A stretch of 64,000 nt of DNA from a virus. The notes under the pieces are model-generated. The model was not told the DNA's origin. It did not search any database and worked only from the letters and a program-made list of their open reading frames with translations. Within the stretch, counting starts at the first letter, position 1. Each line of letters begins with the position of its first letter. Positions 49,979 to 57,398 of the stretch are shown one piece after another. Made by a program: the position numbers and the translations under genes. The stretch covers positions 1 to 64,000 of the IMG/VR virus record IMGVR_UViG_3300032304_001448; one strand, 5' to 3'.

Positions 49979-50385
49979 TGTTCAGATAACTCCTTTAAGG
50001 TCTTGAGGCATTGGTTCATCTGCATCCCGTCCATGACGCGGCAGGACGAAATCTTGTTCGGACGAAATACGGTTCCGCTGTCTGATTCCTCCTCGATCTC
50101 CAATAGCCGGATCAGTTCACGGACGGTGTCCCGGTATTCCTGATTGAGTTCGGCGGCGGGCTCACAGGCATAACAAGTGCCTTGGTATCCTTTACGAATA
50201 CTTTCCAGCTTCGATCGCAGGTCTGCTTCCCGCTCCGCGCTCATCCCAAGCAACCGGGCCTGTTCTAAGCACTCGGCTTGAGCGGCATCTCGCTGATCCT
50301 CAAACTCGGCCAGCGCGTCGAAGACGTTAGTCTTGCCCTGCCGCCACCGTTCGATGGCTTCTCGTGTGTGGGGATGATCCTTCAT
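49975..50385 (-). CDS. Coiled-coil protein inside the split polymerase (136 aa)
   Basis: ATG 50385 gives MKDHPHTREAIERWRQG followed by a coiled region (AECLEQARLLGMSAEREADL) with a CYAC pair and acidic helices. It overlaps neighbours by four bases at each end, so translation is coupled through the whole insertion. Confidence 0.55.
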   Translation of the reverse strand: MKDHPHTREAIERWRQGKTNVFDALAEFEDQRDAAQAECLEQARLLGMSAEREADLRSKLESIRKGYQGTCYACEPAAELNQEYRDTVRELIRLLEIEEESDSGTVFRPNKISSCRVMDGMQMNQCLKTLKELSEQ

Positions 50386-50585
50386 CGTCTGACAAATGTT
50401 TGCCCGCCCAGCCACATCGCGTTGAGATGCTCGTGGGAGTAGTCCGGTTTCCAGAAGAAAGCCGAACGGCAGTGGGTTTTGCGGTCTTCCTCGAACGTGA
50501 CATAGCCATCGTTCTCGTGGCCGAATTCTTCGGGTGTGCGCCATCCGGAGATGGCTTGGAATACTTTTAAGAGTCCTTGGTCCAT
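50382..50585 (-). CDS. Small protein overlapping the exonuclease gene end (67 aa)
   Basis: It begins MDQGLLKVFQAISGWRTPEE, with DGYVTFEEDRKTHC and AFFWKPDYSHEHLNAMW later. Its start overlaps the end of the exonuclease gene by 19 bases, so it was fitted in tightly. No known family. Confidence 0.5.
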   Translation of the reverse strand: MDQGLLKVFQAISGWRTPEEFGHENDGYVTFEEDRKTHCRSAFFWKPDYSHEHLNAMWLGGQTFVRR

Positions 50586-51052
50586 TTCATTCCTTTCATG
50601 TTGTCTCGGGTGGATTTGCTCATCTCGATCCCGAGGAGATGTTTGGCTGCTTCTTTGAGCGACCTGGGGTAGCCCATGTAGGCGGCAAGGTCGGCTGTAT
50701 CGAAGACGTAGCGAGGCGCAACCCCAGGCACCTTGCCGGTCTCGACGAGGGCCTCGAAGAGCGTCAGGTCGAAGGCTGCGTTGTGCATTATCCAATCTCG
50801 AAAGTGACATTCAGACCAAGGGGCATCTGCTGGCTGGCCGACGTAACACGTCCCGTCGTCGAAATACATCGCGACCATATAGATGTCGGTTTCGCGAGCA
50901 TACTTCCAAGCGCCCATAGTGGTGACGCTAATGTCCTTGTCATAGTAGGACTCGAAGTCGATCGCGACAGAAGGGTGCCGGGGGAGGACTAGTTGACGCC
51001 CCGCCTCCCCAGACGGGTTGTTTGATGAAGTGGTCTCCCCCGGCGAAGTCAT
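50567..51052 (-). CDS. 3'-5' exonuclease domain of the split DNA polymerase
   Basis: DEDD-type exonuclease motifs I (SVAIDFESYY), II (MHNAAFDL) and a helix (AAKHLLGIEMSKSTRDNMKG) typical of family A polymerases are visible. The protein stops after MKWTKDS, exactly where polymerases continue to the third exonuclease motif. That motif, YALLDIKAT, begins the gene at 48367-49743. Active sites therefore need both chains. An alternative is a stand-alone exonuclease missing motif III. Confidence 0.75.
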   Translation of the reverse strand: MTSPGETTSSNNPSGEAGRQLVLPRHPSVAIDFESYYDKDISVTTMGAWKYARETDIYMVAMYFDDGTCYVGQPADAPWSECHFRDWIMHNAAFDLTLFEALVETGKVPGVAPRYVFDTADLAAYMGYPRSLKEAAKHLLGIEMSKSTRDNMKGMKWTKDS

Positions 51053-51240
51053 AGCTCGTAAACCTCCACGGGCATGTGGTCTTGCGCCCAAAGGATTTCA
51101 GTTAGTTGATTCCCTGCGAAGACGCAGAGGTCTTCGACTAGTTCCTCTTGGGCGGCGATCTCGTCGATCAGTTGTCCGAGCGTTGTAAAAGAGTCACGCG
51201 GTCCGAAATTGATGCGACCGATGGTGTAGTCAGTGTTCAT
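51049..51240 (-). CDS. Small acidic protein (63 aa)
   Basis: Begins MNTDYTIGRINFGPRDSF and continues with an acidic helix (LGQLIDEIAAQEELVEDL). Overlaps the exonuclease start at ATGA, so both are made together. Function unknown. Confidence 0.5.
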   Translation of the reverse strand: MNTDYTIGRINFGPRDSFTTLGQLIDEIAAQEELVEDLCVFAGNQLTEILWAQDHMPVEVYEL

Positions 51241-51487
51241 AGAATTGTTTGAGGATCGCCCGTTTTCGCAGGGCTTTGACCCGCACCTCCGTTCGCCTGC
51301 GATGTTTCTGCGCGAGTAGTCGTTGTTTGAGGTGGGGTCGTGAGGATCGGTGCCACTTGTTGCAGTATTGGCATCGATAAACTCGGAAGTCCTCCGACCG
51401 TTCGGCTGATGCCGCTTCCTTGGAGTCGAACGGCCGCTTCCGTAAACAAGCTCGGCCGTAAGCGAGATTCTCCGAAACGTGCGGCAT
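51230..51487 (-). CDS. Small zinc-finger-like phage protein (85 aa)
   Basis: A pattern RVYRCQYCNKWHRSSRPH (CxxC and two nearby His) resembles the Y-R-C-x-x-C-x-x-W-H-x-(T/S) fingers of many small phage proteins. The C-terminus is very basic (RRRTEVRVKALRKRA), consistent with nucleic-acid binding. Confidence 0.6.
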   Translation of the reverse strand: MPHVSENLAYGRACLRKRPFDSKEAASAERSEDFRVYRCQYCNKWHRSSRPHLKQRLLAQKHRRRTEVRVKALRKRAILKQFYEH

Positions 51488-51490
51488 AAC

Positions 51491-51664
51491 TCATTCTTCC
51501 TCCTTGGCCGCTTCACGCTTTTCTTCGCAGTCACACTCTCCGTAAAAGCCTTCGCAGTATTCGCAATACTCTTCCATTGGGTCGCTGCGTCTGGCCCAGT
51601 AGTGAGCCTCTTCAGCGTCCATGCCTTGCGCTTCGTCGCGGTCTTGATCGGGATCACTCGGCAT
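51491..51664 (-). CDS. Small acidic cysteine-containing protein (57 aa)
   Basis: ATG 51664 gives MPSDPDQDRDEAQGMD and a CEYCEGFYGECDC cluster. It overlaps the membrane-protein gene upstream by 11 bases. A zinc- or metal-binding role is possible from the cysteine spacing. Confidence 0.5.
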   Translation of the reverse strand: MPSDPDQDRDEAQGMDAEEAHYWARRSDPMEEYCEYCEGFYGECDCEEKREAAKEEE

Positions 51665-51779
51665 CGTCGTCTTCCCTCCCGCGTTTGATAGCCCAGGCGA
51701 ACATCGCTCCGTAGGTTGAGAGCCCGCCGAGCAGCAGCCCGAAGCCCATCCCGACAAGAAAGAATCCTTCGGGGTTCAT
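51654..51779 (-). CDS. Small membrane protein (41 aa)
   Basis: The sequence MNPEGFFLVGMGFGLLLGG continues to a second hydrophobic part (YGAMFAWAI) and ends with a charged tail. Overlap with both neighbours supports it. Function unknown. Confidence 0.45.
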   Translation of the reverse strand: MNPEGFFLVGMGFGLLLGGLSTYGAMFAWAIKRGREDDDAE

Positions 51780-52048
51780 TGTAACCTCCAGAAGCGAAGC
51801 CGATCCACGCCTTCACTGTCGGTGACGGCTCGGGTCGCGAACTTCTTCTTTCCACGCCGGCCGATGCTGTGAGCGATCGAGCGCAGTCCGTTGAAGTGTT
51901 CGTGTGTCGAAGCCGGATAGATGAACGAGTCGCCGACGTTCAGATTGCCCAGCAGGTAGGAGAGCGGGTGTTGATACCGCGACTGTTCGCCCGGTTTCTT
52001 GTCTGCGAGAGGAACGTCCTCGTCGATAACGACAGTGTAAGTCCTCAC
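51776..52048 (-). CDS. Small beta-rich protein, GTG start (90 aa)
   Basis: The GTG at 52048 overlaps the upstream stop (GTGA). The protein (RTYTVVIDEDVPLADKKPGE ... SIAHSIGRRGKKKFATRAV) contains a putative winged or beta fold with a basic patch. No known family is certain. Confidence 0.5.
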   Translation of the reverse strand: MRTYTVVIDEDVPLADKKPGEQSRYQHPLSYLLGNLNVGDSFIYPASTHEHFNGLRSIAHSIGRRGKKKFATRAVTDSEGVDRLRFWRLQ

Positions 52049-52134
52049 TTCGCGTCTCCTCCCTTGGCGGCGAGCCATGCTCCGAATCCGAATAGACCGA
52101 CCCAAGAGACGAAGAGTCCGACGATCGGGATCAT
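52045..52134 (-). CDS. Membrane peptide (29 aa)
   Basis: MIPIVGLFVSWVGLFGFGAW forms one membrane helix and ends GGDAK. It is coupled to both neighbours by four-base overlaps, a recurrent design for tiny membrane peptides in this phage. Confidence 0.45.
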   Translation of the reverse strand: MIPIVGLFVSWVGLFGFGAWLAAKGGDAK

Positions 52135-52457
52135 TTCCACTCCTGACGGTGGCAGAGCAGGCCGATGACTCCGTAGTTGGTGATGTCCAACCACGTATCG
52201 CTGACCTTTTCATGCTCCGGCGAACGGTCATTCCAGACCAGCGTTTTCAATCGTTCGACCTTGTCGTTCATGCGAACGACGATGCCGCGCTCACCGAATG
52301 CCGAGATGTTGGCGCTACCGTAGTCGCGCTGCTTGGTGTCGAGGAGAACAGCAGCCTCACAGAAGGACCGGAATGCTTTGCGCCCCATCTCGGTCTGGAT
52401 GCCGAGAGCTTCGGCCGTCTTCTCGACGTAAGTTAGAACTTCAGTATTTGTATCCAT
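52131..52457 (-). CDS. DUF1599-type protein (nucleotide-modification-associated)
   Basis: Key segments TKQRDYGSANISAFGERG, VRMNDKVERL and DTWLDITNYGVIGLL match the domain called nucleotide modification associated domain 1 (DUF1599), with its Y-G-x-x-N and DK-x-x-RL motifs and D-x-x-x-Y near the end. The family is linked by gene context to phage nucleotide metabolism and DNA modification, though its activity is uncertain. A long hairpin (52467-52522) lies just upstream of the ATG. Confidence 0.75.
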   Translation of the reverse strand: MDTNTEVLTYVEKTAEALGIQTEMGRKAFRSFCEAAVLLDTKQRDYGSANISAFGERGIVVRMNDKVERLKTLVWNDRSPEHEKVSDTWLDITNYGVIGLLCHRQEWK

Positions 52458-52466
52458 AAAAGTGGT

Positions 52467-52522
52467 CCCCGGCGGGAGGAAGAACCCGTGGCCCACGAGC
52501 GGCCGAAAACCTCCCACCGGGG
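52467..52522 (-). ncRNA. Long hairpin in the leader of the DUF1599-type gene
   Basis: CCCCGGCGGGAGG (52467-52479) pairs with CCTCCCACCGGGG (52510-52522) over 13 positions with one mismatch, around a 30-base loop. It fills the gap between the upstream stop (52530) and the ATG (52457). It may be a terminator with read-through, or a control element of this gene. No T tract follows directly. Confidence 0.5.
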
Positions 52523-52529
52523 AAATGCA

Positions 52530-53288
52530 TTAGAGGAGTCCTTTGATCTCGGCTTGCAGTTCCGCGGGAACTTCGCCGGCCGTCTTCATGGACGGGATCC
52601 ACCAGGTGCCCTTGTCTCCGGTCTTCAACTTCGACCCGAGCGAGTAGAAGCCGCCGAAGAGGCCCGTCTTGTTCAGGTGACCCACTTTGAAGTCCGAGTA
52701 GAGGATCGCCGCCGTCTCCGCGTAAGCGGTCGAAGAAGCGGTGTAGATCACGCGAGCGTAGCGTTTCTCGCCGAGGACGTAGAAGAACGTCGTGGCTGCT
52801 TCCTCGCTCAGTGTCTCGGGTTCCTGAATGAGAAACTCGATGTGACCGACCTTGGCAAATTTGCCTTCACCACGGCCGTAGGCGACTTGGCCACCAGCCA
52901 GTCGAACTTCTTCCGCAGTCTGAAAGGTGCGGGGACGAACGTCCGGATCGAAGGCGAGCGACTCCTGGTATTCGACCTTGAGTCGAACCGCGATGACCTT
53001 GAGCGGGTTACCCAGCCCCTTGTTCTTCGGGTCGATGTCATTGATCTGATGCTCCTTGTTGATGACATAGGTGCCCGGAGTAAACAGATTCGAGAGATCG
53101 CCAACTTTGTTCACGAGGTTCAGGCGCGGCAGCTTGATGTCGTCGGCTCCGAACTCTCCGTAGATTCCTTTTGCTTGGTCTTCGCCGATGATGGCGACCT
53201 GTGCTTCGGGGCGGACGGCAACGGCTTTGCTGCTGACTTCCTCGATGACTTGGGCCTCAACGGCCTCTTCAAACGATACTTTTCCCAT
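52530..53288 (-). CDS. Probable replication/recombination-associated protein (252 aa)
   Basis: A soluble protein with an acidic N-terminus, IKLPRLNLVNKVGDLSNLF at about residue 52 and a glycine-rich beta region, then KTGDKGTWWIPSM near the C-terminus. Its place immediately downstream of the helicase-nuclease gene matches phage proteins thought to bind single-stranded DNA or to act as recombination partners. No OB-fold signature is clear. Element A (53303) lies before its start. Confidence 0.5.
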   Translation of the reverse strand: MGKVSFEEAVEAQVIEEVSSKAVAVRPEAQVAIIGEDQAKGIYGEFGADDIKLPRLNLVNKVGDLSNLFTPGTYVINKEHQINDIDPKNKGLGNPLKVIAVRLKVEYQESLAFDPDVRPRTFQTAEEVRLAGGQVAYGRGEGKFAKVGHIEFLIQEPETLSEEAATTFFYVLGEKRYARVIYTASSTAYAETAAILYSDFKVGHLNKTGLFGGFYSLGSKLKTGDKGTWWIPSMKTAGEVPAELQAEIKGLL

Positions 53289-53306
53289 AATTGGTATGTG
53301 GCGTTA

Positions 53307-55718
53307 TTACTTGGTTTTCTTCAGGTAGTGATAAGTCCCCTCGGACTTGGCCGCATCGGCATCCACCAATGCGTCACGAAGATGTTCTTTGGCGCGGGCC
53401 ATCTCGCCGCGCTTGGCGGTCCGGGCGATGGCTTTCTCCAGTGCCCCGATTGAGACCTCGGCGCAGGCGGCAAAGGCTTCAGGGGTAATTTGATCTTTGA
53501 CCGTCTCCCACGCGGCTTGGGCGTTGGTGATCTTGAAAGGGGACTTCCGCTCGGCCAGTTCGAACCCAGGAATTTCGATCCCTTCCTGCATCCGCATTTC
53601 GAGAGCGCGAGCGTCGACCTTGTCCGCCCACGAGCGCATGATCGGTGCCGCCTTCTTGGCGAACGCTATGACGTTCGGGTCGCTAATATTGGCCGGATCG
53701 TATTGCGCCGGCAGCGTGAGTTCGTCGGCTTTGTATTCGGAAGCGATCGTCAGTGCGAGTGACGACAGTTTCGGGCAACTGGCTTGGCGAGCGCACCAAG
53801 CGCAGTGTGCCCCGGTTAAATAGGTCGAGGGGTCATCCCGCCTCGCCGAAGCGATGATGGCGGCAGTTTGCGCTGACAGACGATCGTAGTCACTTTCCCG
53901 GTGCCACGTCTCTCGGTCGATGACCCCCCGGAAGGGGAGAAGAACATGAACAGTCAGTTGTTCGACTTCAGGATGGGCATCCCACAAGCCGACGGCATAG
54001 GCCCAGAACTGCGGCGAATCCGCTACATATTCCCCGAAGGCAAACTTGTAATCAACCAACTCGGCTTTGTCGCCGTGCAGGATGATGTGGTCGATGTGCC
54101 CGAACTGATCGAGGACGTTGTAACGCTGCTCCCGAAGCTCCTGCGCGTTTACGAGGGGCTTGCGGAGAGCCGACAGATACCGCAGGCACATTTCGGCGGC
54201 TTCGCGCAGCTTCGGGTCGTCCGGAGGGATAACGTCGAGGTTCTCTTTCTCCACCGCAAGGTGGCCGAGAGTTCCGCGGTTGGCCGCGGTGTTGTCGCGA
54301 GTCTGGTCGTTGCGGAATCCGGGGCATTTGGCTTTCTCCTTCAAAGAGCTTGGCGAATGTTCGCTGTGCTCGGTGTTATGCTCTTGCGGCGTTATTACCT
54401 GCATGGAAGATGAGACCGGGGTAACCACCCCATTGTTCAAATTATTTTTTCCTGCATTCAAAATTCCTACATTCTCCCGTTTTTCCTCAGTCAGACGCAG
54501 GGCTCCCTGCTCCACGGTGCCTGGTGCGTAGAGCCTTAAAGCGAGTGCGCGAGACTTGGCCCCGACCCGTCGTATCCGTCCAAGAGCCTGCTCCTCCACG
54601 AGGCCGGAGAATTGCGGACAAATAAGTGCAACACGTGGGAACTCTCCGACCACGTCGTGTAGGTCGATGGATTGCCCACCCGCCGCGATCTGGACGATGA
54701 CACAACGGAGTTCGTTTTCTTGGAACCGGCGCTGGGTTTCCGCTCTGGCTTTCGAGGTTTCTCGCCCGTCGATGACACCCGCGTCTTCGAGGAGCTTCCG
54801 TGCTTGGTCGATGGATTCATGGAAATTTAGGAAGAGAACCACCGACCCGCCCGATTCGACGATCTCTTGGGCACGCTCCACCAGATACGCGACTTTGACC
54901 GTTTCAAGGGCTTGGCGCTGCCGGAGGTTTTTGACACCGCCCGGATCATCCGGATCAGCCATTTCGTCATAAAGCGCCTTTACAGTAGCGCGGTCTTTAT
55001 CTGAGAGCCAAAGGGGCTCATCTGAGAGCATGAGATCCGGCAACTGCTCGCGTAGCTCCTCCTCAGATACCCGATATCCGCGGTTCGCGAATACCGAATG
55101 GTGGAGCCGCTCCATCTTCTTTTTGTTCTCCGGCCGGCGGGGATTCCACTCAAGGCCACCCCAGCGCCCTTCCTCGGCCCCCATCTCGCGCACCCATTTC
55201 CAGAAGTAGCCCGAAGTGAAGAGCCGGAGGTTTACCCCGATCGCTTTCATTTTCAGAGGGGACTCCGCGGCCGTGGCACTCAACATCAGGACGGCATGGT
55301 TCCCCGCAGCGGATTCGAGCATCTTCCCGTTCTGGCTGTTATAGGCCCCGAACATGTGCGTTTCGTCGAAAATCAAAAGGCACCGCTCGGGAAGCTGCCA
55401 CTCGAAGGCGACCTTCTTCCCTCCTTTGGAAGTCTTTTTAAGCCAAGGCGTGTTCCCGACCCGTAACTTTTCGGGATTAAGGACAAATAGGGGGTTCACC
55501 CCGAAGCTGGACAGGGTTTCTGTCCATTTGAAAATCACCGATTTAGGACATACAACGCACACTTTTAACGCATATCGTGCAGCAAGGGCACTCGCGATGA
55601 CCGTTTTCCCGCCTCCGCACCCGGTCCCGTCCAGGCTGGCCCCGACCGAGTCGAGGATCTTCAGGTGCCGTTCGACGGCTTTCTCTTGATATGGGAAGAG
55701 TTTGAACGCTGTGGGCAT
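53307..55718 (-). CDS. SF2 helicase fused to a Cas4-like nuclease
   Basis: The N-terminal ~430 residues are a DEAH-type SF2 helicase: Walker A GTGCGGGKT (31-39), DETH (118-121), SATA, and motif VI QALGRIRRVG. The C-terminal ~365 residues are a PD-(D/E)XK nuclease of the Cas4/RecB type (AELVDYKFAF plus CAWCARQASC). An ATG at 54404, residue 439, starts the nuclease part with element A directly behind it (54391-54397). So the nuclease could also be made alone. The linker (residues 420-455) is Asn/Ser-rich. Probably one protein for end processing in recombination or replication. Confidence 0.75.
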   Translation of the reverse strand: MPTAFKLFPYQEKAVERHLKILDSVGASLDGTGCGGGKTVIASALAARYALKVCVVCPKSVIFKWTETLSSFGVNPLFVLNPEKLRVGNTPWLKKTSKGGKKVAFEWQLPERCLLIFDETHMFGAYNSQNGKMLESAAGNHAVLMLSATAAESPLKMKAIGVNLRLFTSGYFWKWVREMGAEEGRWGGLEWNPRRPENKKKMERLHHSVFANRGYRVSEEELREQLPDLMLSDEPLWLSDKDRATVKALYDEMADPDDPGGVKNLRQRQALETVKVAYLVERAQEIVESGGSVVLFLNFHESIDQARKLLEDAGVIDGRETSKARAETQRRFQENELRCVIVQIAAGGQSIDLHDVVGEFPRVALICPQFSGLVEEQALGRIRRVGAKSRALALRLYAPGTVEQGALRLTEEKRENVGILNAGKNNLNNGVVTPVSSSMQVITPQEHNTEHSEHSPSSLKEKAKCPGFRNDQTRDNTAANRGTLGHLAVEKENLDVIPPDDPKLREAAEMCLRYLSALRKPLVNAQELREQRYNVLDQFGHIDHIILHGDKAELVDYKFAFGEYVADSPQFWAYAVGLWDAHPEVEQLTVHVLLPFRGVIDRETWHRESDYDRLSAQTAAIIASARRDDPSTYLTGAHCAWCARQASCPKLSSLALTIASEYKADELTLPAQYDPANISDPNVIAFAKKAAPIMRSWADKVDARALEMRMQEGIEIPGFELAERKSPFKITNAQAAWETVKDQITPEAFAACAEVSIGALEKAIARTAKRGEMARAKEHLRDALVDADAAKSEGTYHYLKKTK

Positions 55719-55735
55719 GTGCTGAGTCTTACCTT

Positions 55736-55978
55736 ATGATGAAAATTATTAACTCAATACTTGTAGCGGGTCTCCTTTCGGGAACCGCATTAGCTGACGA
55801 CGGGAACTTCTACGTGATCGACCTGAATACCCCGAACGGCATTACCTATGTCCAGAGACAGGGCAATCGGTATTACTATTCGTCTGATCAGTCAGACGCG
55901 GTGATGGAACGAATCCGGTCGAATAGAGAACGGCGGGCTGAACGGAATCGGGAGTTGCTGGGGAGTCTACTGGACTGA
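55736..55978 (+). CDS. Secreted or periplasmic small protein, single plus-strand gene
   Basis: A signal peptide is evident (MMKIINSILVAGLLSGTALA), likely cleaved after ALA; the mature part (about 60 residues) is polar and arginine-rich (MERIRSNRERRAERNREL). It is the only plus-strand gene in a minus-strand block, starts 18 bases from the helicase start and overlaps the resolvase tail-to-tail by 137 bases. These are traits of a moron (added lysogenic gene). It may alter the host envelope or block superinfection. Confidence 0.6.
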   Translation: MMKIINSILVAGLLSGTALADDGNFYVIDLNTPNGITYVQRQGNRYYYSSDQSDAVMERIRSNRERRAERNRELLGSLLD

Positions 55979-56297
55979 CCCAATCGGAGTCGTTCACGAG
56001 ACGAAGCCAATCAGCGGCGAGCATGGTGACGAGCCAGGGCTCGCCGTTTTTCTTGTGCGCCACGACGGGTGTCTTATCCCCGGCGTCATTGATCGCCTGC
56101 TTCATCGCGGCGAGCACGTTCAAGTTCTGCACTCCCTTCACTTCGAAGTGCAGCGACGGCAATTCAGGACAAACAACATCGGCATTGCCGGCCGCACCGC
56201 AATACTGCTGACCGCGGAACGACTTGAGGAATCCTGCCTCGCGAAGTTGGTCGCGCCAAAGGCGCTCGACCCGTTTTCCTTTTTGCCTGGAGTTCAT
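55842..56297 (-). CDS. Holliday-junction-resolvase-like PD-(D/E)XK nuclease
   Basis: Start at ATG 56297. The catalytic pattern (GNADVVCPELPSLHFEVKGV with D, E-x-K) and GKRVERLWRDQLREAGF match phage resolvases of the VRR-type or RusA-like context that cut branched DNA before packaging. Typical proteins end near residue 108 (LAADWLRLVNDSD). The last 40 residues overlap the plus-strand secreted gene and look spurious in composition. It overlaps the upstream gene at ATGA. Confidence 0.7.
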   Translation of the reverse strand: MNSRQKGKRVERLWRDQLREAGFLKSFRGQQYCGAAGNADVVCPELPSLHFEVKGVQNLNVLAAMKQAINDAGDKTPVVAHKKNGEPWLVTMLAADWLRLVNDSDWVSPVDSPATPDSVQPAVLYSTGFVPSPRLTDQTNSNTDCPVSGHR

Positions 56298-56581
56298 AGA
56301 ATCGAAGCTCCCAGTCCTTGCGCCCATCGAGTGATGGCGACCTCGTGGTAGATAAATTTCCGGTCGCCAACTTGGGTGTAGGGCAGACCGCGTGCTCGCC
56401 AATATCCGAGCGAGTGCTTCTGCACCGGCTTGCCGAAGAGTGTGCTTAACCTCTCAGCCGCTTCGCGAGGGCCGAGTGTTTCCTTGGGCCGCTCGACCGG
56501 AGCCTTGATCTCCAGGCGCAGCTTCCCACTTTCGAGCGGAGTCGCAGTGAAGGACTCACACTCCAAGATCATCGAAGTCAT
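56294..56581 (-). CDS. Helix-turn-helix (excisionase-like) DNA-binding protein
   Basis: The C-terminal half (LGPREAAERLSTLFGKPVQ, HSLGYWRARGLPYTQVGDR, EVAITRWAQ) has the MerR/Xis-type winged HTH plan, in which a Y-W-R/Y-x-x-x-L-P helix contacts DNA. The N-terminal 35 residues are beta-rich. It may be the recombination directionality factor or a regulator; it lies two genes from the integrase module. Element A (56588) lies just upstream of the ATG. Confidence 0.6.
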   Translation of the reverse strand: MTSMILECESFTATPLESGKLRLEIKAPVERPKETLGPREAAERLSTLFGKPVQKHSLGYWRARGLPYTQVGDRKFIYHEVAITRWAQGLGASIL

Positions 56582-56594
56582 TATGGTGTTATTA

Positions 56595-56783
56595 CTACAG
56601 CCCGAAGAATTTCCGCAGAGCCAGCCGGATGACCGCGCTCATCGAGCGCCCCGAACTTTCGGACTCAGCTTTTAGCCGGTCTTCAAGTTCGGGGTCGCTG
56701 GCGAATGAGCGGATCAACTTCGGGTTGCGAAGGTTAGCTATCTTCGTGGTCAAGGGAGTCTCGGAGTTCGTCACGAGAGTCAC
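56595..56783 (-). CDS. Ribbon-helix-helix regulator (62 aa)
   Basis: DPELEDRLKAESESSGRSMSAVIRLALRKFF is a CopG/Arc-like ribbon-helix-helix arrangement: short beta strand, helix, S-x-S turn and second helix (S-x-x-A-V-I-R-L-A-L). It could repress the early or lysogenic genes. It overlaps the next gene by 50 bases. Confidence 0.6.
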   Translation of the reverse strand: MTLVTNSETPLTTKIANLRNPKLIRSFASDPELEDRLKAESESSGRSMSAVIRLALRKFFGL

Positions 56784-56901
56784 GATAACTCCTTAACCCG
56801 TCTTCGACAAATAAGCAGGCAAGTTTCTCCGGGGGGATCGAACAATGATGGGCGGTCTGTTCGAGTTCGGACATGGCGGTTTCGGTGAGGTGGATTGTCA
56901 T
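56734..56901 (-). CDS. Ribbon-helix-helix-like regulator (55 aa)
   Basis: Starts MTIHLTETAMSELEQTA, where TIHLTE is a possible DNA-contact strand and a helix-turn-helix follows (IPPEKLACLFVEDGLRSY). It forms a pair with the overlapping regulator gene. Tail is acidic. Confidence 0.5.
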   Translation of the reverse strand: MTIHLTETAMSELEQTAHHCSIPPEKLACLFVEDGLRSYRDSRDELRDSLDHEDS

Positions 56902-56965
56902 TACTTCGGTTTTTGTTTTATGTTTATGTGGGTGTTTCCTTTGTTGGTATGTGAGCAAATATTTA

Positions 56966-56979
56966 GGGGGGGGGGGGGG
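56966..56979. repeat. G14 homopolymer tract
   Basis: Fourteen consecutive G residues lie upstream of the small regulator at 56901 (poly-C on its coding strand). Tracts of this length slip in replication and can switch expression by changing promoter or leader spacing. The length could also be an assembly or sequencing artefact. Confidence 0.9.
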
Positions 56980-57002
56980 TATGTGCCTATTACTTGTGGT
57001 CA

Positions 57003-57033
57003 TAAAGAAGCCGCGGGGAATGAACCCCGCGGC
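57003..57033 (-). terminator. Rho-independent terminator of the regulator gene
   Basis: GCCGCGGGG (57010-57018) pairs perfectly with CCCCGCGGC (57025-57033); on the minus strand the hairpin is followed by TTCTTTATG. It ends the unit containing the gene at 57040 and the integrase, separating it from the replication block. Confidence 0.75.
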
Positions 57034-57039
57034 ACCGCG

Positions 57040-57345
57040 TCACCCTTTCCGGTGTTTCCGGAGCAGGGCAGCTATGGTTTTCTGCATTTGTGGATCGAGG
57101 CTGTCGGCAGCGCGTTCTTCCTTGGTGTCGGCCTTGTAGACAGCCAATTCTTCGGCTACGCGGGACAGCGTCCCGTCTTTGTCTTCTGCGGCTAGGTAGG
57201 CGGAGGTCGCTTCGCGGATCAGTGAACTGACATTTGTCTGCTTGGCTGCGGCCAAAAGGCGCAGGGCAGAAGAGGTCATTTTACTCTCTACGTAGCTCAC
57301 TCGTTCAGTGCTGGCCTTTAATCGACCGTGTTTTGTTGTGCTCAT
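57040..57345 (-). CDS. Ribbon-helix-helix-like protein (101 aa)
   Basis: ATG 57345 gives MSTTKHGRLKASTERVSY, then MTSSALRLLAAAKQTNVSSL, which resembles an RHH domain (strand, helix, N/S-turn, helix) followed by an acidic helical tail. It is next to the integrase, so it may regulate integrase or the lysogenic state. A strong terminator follows. Confidence 0.55.
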   Translation of the reverse strand: MSTTKHGRLKASTERVSYVESKMTSSALRLLAAAKQTNVSSLIREATSAYLAAEDKDGTLSRVAEELAVYKADTKEERAADSLDPQMQKTIAALLRKHRKG

Positions 57346-57398
57346 GGTTATTTGGGTTCTTTCTTTCTCTATGTTCGACAACGAACATGCGTGGTTGT

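Noticed and set aside
49744-50566. Group I intron or intein in the polymerase gene
   Set aside because: The interval is filled with overlapping small coding frames, has no homing endonuclease motif, and the flanking parts have their own stop and start codons.
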